Translations under genes and position numbers: made by a program
Shown: piece by piece, positions 60,478-64,000 of the stretch
Layout: each line of letters opens with the position of its first letter
Position numbering within the stretch: position 1 is the first letter of the stretch
Notes under the pieces: generated by a model
Seen by the model: only the letters and a program-made list of their open reading frames with translations
Database searches by the model: none
Told to the model about the DNA's origin: nothing
Source: Aporrectodea caliginosa
Taxonomy: Eukaryota > Annelida > Clitellata > Crassiclitellata > Lumbricidae
NCBI GenBank assembly: GCA_020284085.1
Contig: JACEVL010000479.1
Coordinates: 537,103 to 601,102 of the forward strand
Length of the DNA stretch: 64,000 nucleotides
Direction: 5' to 3'

Positions 60478-60880
60478 AATTTATATAGTGCCCCTTCAAG
60501 ATAACTAGCCTACTCAGAGGCACTTCCCAACCAGACCAATCGGGAAAATGCATTCTTCGTGAGTTGGTGAAACTGAGAACAGTTTGGGAGGTGTCGTATA
60601 GCTAAGGGATACCAGTTCCAGGTTGTTGGACTACCAACAGAGAAGGAACGGCTCTGCTTTGTCGCAGAGTGGGCGAATGGGACCTCCAGGTCACCGTGGA
60701 CAGAAGAGCGTATATAGTGCTCGGCGGCCTGTGCAAAAGGAAAGAGCGCGGCAAAGCTCACGCAGGTAGGGCCTATATATGGTGCCCACTGCCCAGCCTG
60801 ATGAGTACCGACTCACCAAGGACGCGATCCTATATGAGATGCGCTGTGATAAAGGAAGCCAGTGCAATACCTCACGCATA
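60478..60880 (-). mobile_element. CR1/L2-like LINE 3' end
   Basis: The minus strand reads VLHWLPLSQRISYRIASLVS (about 60870-60810). A second frame then gives KQSRSFSVGSPTTWNWYPLA (60665-60605). The tail is TTTATATAGTGCCCCTTCAA with (ATCA)n at 60458-60470. Same family as 6466-8245. Confidence 0.78.
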
Positions 60881-61179
60881 TACTGGGTATGAGCATGAGG
60901 TATTGCAACAGTTTTTCATATGTCGACGTTATTCCAAAGTTTCACGTCGTCGTATACGACATCAAAGGCCGTTGGCGTGAGATCCTTCACCAGTGTACTG
61001 CACTTTAATTATTTGCTCTCCTGAAAATTTAGGCTACTCTTTTATTTCGTAATGGCTGCTATGGAAACATCTCGATGTGTCTACCCTAACGCTACAGTAA
61101 TGAGATGTAAGTTGTACTCTCGTTTAACTCGAGGGTGCATGTATACTGCGCAGGTTGCAGTTCTGTTCTGTTCTCAGCC

Positions 61180-61415
61180 ATCCTAGTTTCGAGGGTCGGC
61201 CGCATCATGAACAATATTCCTCCAGCGTCTCCTGTCTTCCGCCAGTCTTATCATTTCCTCCATTGTCAGTCCAGTCCATTCCTTTATGTTGCCCAACCAG
61301 TTTGTTCTCGGTCTTCCTCTTTTCCGATTTCCCGGCATTGTGCCCTGCATGATGTCTTTCTCCAAGCATATTCCCTCTCTTCTGCAGGTTGCAGACGCTA
61401 GGATTAAACATTAAA
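61180..61415 (-). mobile_element. RTE/jockey-type LINE 3' end
   Basis: The minus strand reads KDIMQGTMPGNRKRGRPRT, NWLGNIKEWTGLTMEEMIRL and AEDRRRWRNIVHDAADPR. This is the well-known C-terminus of endonuclease-reverse transcriptase elements and is well preserved over about 60 codons. Confidence 0.85.
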
Positions 61416-61483
61416 ATATGATACGGAGGACGTGTTAAGTATGACTGCCTATACTTTCGCTGCTGTATACATGTATTGCGGGG

Positions 61484-61622
61484 AGTTGGTTGAATGGTAA
61501 GACGCTGGCACGAAGATCAGATGGACTCTGGTTCGATACCCGCTAGCCCCATAAGGCTGCCTCAGCCTTCCACTCCCTGGGCCCAAGCGTAAATCTAGCG
61601 CCCCGCGCCCCAAAGATAACAG
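61484..61622 (+). mobile_element. tRNA-derived SINE, family D (better copy)
   Basis: A box TGGTTGAATGG, B box TGGTTCGATACCC, then CTCAGCCTTCCACTCCCTGG. Related to 51255-51460. Confidence 0.65.
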
Positions 61623-61835
61623 TTAGGCATATTCTCACTCTCTCTCAATTCCTTCCGTTCCTTCCAGAACATTGGGCGACAAGATTTCTCCATTCCGTGC
61701 GGTTGCTTGCGGTTTTCTCTGCTTTATTCCAATCGATTCCCATTTCCTTTAAAACCTCCTTAAATGTGCTCCTCCAGGTTCTTCTTTGGGCGGCCTCTTT
61801 TTCTCCTTCCTCCATCCGGTATCCACGTCCTATTA
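61623..61835 (-). mobile_element. LINE 3' end (third type)
   Basis: The minus strand reads a WRSTFKEVLKEMGIDWNKAE-like stretch, then a TEWRNLVAQCSGRNGRN ending near 61635. This is the common WxxLVxxCSGRN terminus of another endonuclease-reverse transcriptase family. Upstream parts are missing. Confidence 0.72.
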
Positions 61836-62417
61836 GTTCAATTAATTAATCGTCTCAAAAGTTGCGCCCCCTATTGAGTTGCGCCCTGTTCCACGGACGC
61901 AGAGGAACACCACTCGCTACGGCCCTGCTGAACGTTAGCCTATTCTTCGAGCGAAAATTAGTTTTCTTGCGTAGTAGTTTTCGTCTTTCAAATGTCTGAC
62001 ATAATGAAGAACATGCATATTTACAATTTGCAAATTATTCTTCCTTCCGTTTTTGTTTGTCTTAATATATTGTGTTGACGTCCTTAGGCGCAATTGCGCG
62101 AGATAAAATGTCGGAGTAATTAAGTGTTGGAATTATTAAGTGTCGCATGATTAAAGGTCGCGTCATTGACTGTGTGCGTGATTAACTGTATTGTAATTAC
62201 ACATTTGTATAGCGCCGCTTCAGTGAGACCCGACCCAACACAATGAAACCACGATCGAAAATAATGGTCTTCAAGCGCTTGCGGAACAGAAGCAAGGAGA
62301 GAGTGAGAAGGTCATGTACCAGGTTGTATAGGTGACTTATTCCTTATAGCCTAGGCATCGGAGTATTTAAGTCCCGCGTGATTAAATGTTACCAAACCGT
62401 TTAGGTATAAGAACAAC
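61836..62417. other. No gene; LINE tail at 62200-62350
   Basis: 62205-62310 has ACATTTGTATAGCGCCGCTT and GGTCTTCAAGCGCTTGCGGA on the LINE-tail pattern (minus strand). The rest is unique. Confidence 0.5.
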
Positions 62418-62674
62418 CGGTGCTTTTTTTCAGCCGGGGCGGTCCGGAACGGCGTTCCGGTACCTTTTTTCAGCCATTAAAAAATAATTTAGTTACTTAA
62501 AATTTTTAATAAAAAATTATATAAAATTATTTACATACTTTAATTTAATGTAAGTGCTTTCAGTGTTTATTGATACTGATATAATGAAACAGAAATATTA
62601 GCATAAAATATGCCCCTATGATTGTTCTGAAGTTGTTGAGTTCCGGAACCTTTTTTTCTAGAAAAAAAGCACTG
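62418..62674. mobile_element. hAT-like MITE, 257 bp, with 8-bp duplication
   Basis: Begins CGGTGCTTTTTTTCAG and ends CTAGAAAAAAAGCACTG, inverted termini of about 13 bases. AGAACAAC flanks both sides exactly (62410-62417 and 62675-62682). Next to each end is a GTTCCGGAACC-like palindromic block. No coding capacity. Confidence 0.88.
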
Positions 62675-62682
62675 AGAACAAC

Positions 62683-63104
62683 TACGGTAAAGGCTAGATA
62701 GTGTTTTTTCAATAAATCTGAAGTACGAATTGCAAATGTGCACGACTATGGAAATCCCGATTCCCGACGCTCCGTTCGGTCACCAAAAGTGAAAACATCG
62801 GTGTCTATTTTTTGCGGACACCCAAAGGACTTCTTACGCATATGAAAACAACCGCGTATGGTCGATAAAGTCGTTCAGCGTAGACTCCGGAGGTTTGATA
62901 AGGCGAAAAAGGAATATCTGCTGATCGACTACCAAGCAACTGAGGCACTGAATGTGTGCTAATCGAGGGAAAGATAAGCACACGAAGACGTAAGAAGACT
63001 CGGACAAATCTGGGAAAATCAGAAGGGCCTGCATGACAAATAACCGAGAAGAGCTCAGGTCATTTATTCCCACGCGAGGATTGGGCGATATATGACATCA
63101 GTAG
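62683..63104. other. No gene seen
   Basis: Unique sequence. A minus-strand frame at 62834-63073 has no recognised domain. Confidence 0.45.
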
Positions 63105-63111
63105 GATTAAT

Positions 63112-63567
63112 TGTATTCGTAAACTCCAAATTTCTAAAGTGGTATATACTCTAAGCTATTCAAAAGCGCTGCGTCAAGCGTAAGCCTCTTCATTCCCCGT
63201 GTTAGGACCACAATGGCTCAATCCAGATCCTTTGCTTGCATAGGTCCCTCTCTATGGAATGGACTTCCTTCTTGTCTACTCTCTACCATCCTCTCTGACA
63301 TGTCGGACATCCACTCTACCATCCTACCATTTTTCTTCAGTGGCGTTATATATAAGTTTCAAAATATATTGCAGGCTGTCTGTTCTGTTAGTAGTTAAAA
63401 TTTATATCTTCTGTCATTTTGTGTTCTTGTGAATTGTTTCAACTGCATAACATGTAAATGTACAGCGCAGTGCGTTTGTGAGGCGCTTCAATAAAGAAAA
63501 GATTATTATTATTATTATTATTATTTATTCACCGTTGCCGATTGAACACTGGTTAAGAAACACTGCT
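63112..63567 (+). mobile_element. LINE 3' end with SINE-C-like tail, copy 1
   Basis: The + strand frame 63213-63310 reads AQSRSFACIGPSLWNGLPS, a LINE C-terminal motif. The tail follows (GCAGGCTGTCTGTTCTGTTA to AATAAAGAAAAG) and then (ATT)n. The tail is the 3' half of SINE family C. Tandem with the next entry at a 417-base offset. Confidence 0.8.
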
Positions 63568-63990
63568 CTAAGCTATTCACCAGCGCTGCATCAAGCGTAA
63601 GCCTCTTCATTCCCCGTGTCAGGACCACAATGGCTCAATCCAGATCCTTTGCCTGCATAGGTCCCTCTCTATGGAATGGACTTCCTTCTCATCTACTCTC
63701 TACCATCCTCTCTGACATGTCGGACATCCCCTCTACCATCCTACCATTTTTATTCAGTGGCGCTATATATAAGTTTCAAAATATATTGCAGGCTGTCTGT
63801 TCTGTTAGTAGTTAAGATTTATATCTTCTGTCATTTTGTGTTCTTGTGAATTGTTTCAATTGCATAACATGTAAATGTACAGCGCAGTGCGTTTGTCAGG
63901 CGCTTCAATAAAGAAAAGATTATTATTATTAATATTGTTATTATTATTATTACCCGCGTTTTTTTGCCCCGAGGTATATCCCTCAGGGAC
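63568..63990 (+). mobile_element. LINE 3' end with SINE-C-like tail, copy 2
   Basis: Near-identical to copy 1: CTAAGCTATTC starts at 63568 here and at 63151 in copy 1. The frame 63630-63725 again reads AQSRSFACIGPSLWNGLPS. It ends with AATAAAGAAAAGATTATTAT at about 63907-63926. Confidence 0.82.
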
Positions 63991-64000
63991 TTATTACTAT

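Overview
This is a window of animal nuclear DNA, most likely from an invertebrate. Genes are broken by large introns with GT/AG borders, there is no operon-like packing, and most of the sequence is LINE remnants, tRNA-derived SINEs, MITEs and very long simple repeats. I could not identify the species. The repeat families and a neuropeptide-type receptor fit a lophotrochozoan or a non-vertebrate deuterostome, but that is a guess.

One complete protein-coding gene can be read. It is a class A (rhodopsin-like) G-protein-coupled receptor of 452 residues on the + strand, in six coding exons: 8541-9013, 33600-33723, 34830-35050, 37244-37382, 43695-43820 and 45994-46269. All five introns have GT/AG ends, the reading phases join without error, and the exons deliver TM1 to TM7 in order with the expected signature residues. 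It most resembles peptide receptors of the beta-rhodopsin group (cholecystokinin/orexin-like). The gene covers nearly 38 kb because its introns are full of repeats.

Layout. 1-8.5 kb: LINE and SINE fragments, a MITE at 4698-5154, and a LINE at 6466-8245 whose reverse transcriptase is split by two nested SINEs. 8.5-9.0 kb: receptor exon 1. 9.05-14.09 kb: a 5-kb pentanucleotide satellite (TAATC/CAATC) at the start of intron 1. 14-33.6 kb: the rest of intron 1, with SINEs, an inverted pair of hAT-like MITEs, an 82-bp tandem repeat and long CT, GA and CTTC arrays. 33.6-46.3 kb: the other five receptor exons, separated by GAT, GA, CTAT, CTGT, ATC and GAA arrays, a second MITE of the 4698 family, and a long LINE fragment. 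46.3-58.9 kb: downstream repeats, with no convincing gene. 58.9-59.3 kb: a GC-rich segment with what looks like the first coding exon (signal peptide) of a second + strand gene that continues elsewhere. 59.3-64 kb: LINE ends, SINEs, a hAT-like MITE and a tandemly duplicated LINE tail.

The notable points are the receptor assembly itself, the complementary trinucleotide arrays that bracket its exons, a roughly 590-bp GAA array in intron 5 attached to a LINE 3' end, young-looking MITEs with intact target-site duplications, and SINEs that share their 3' tails with LINEs in the same window.
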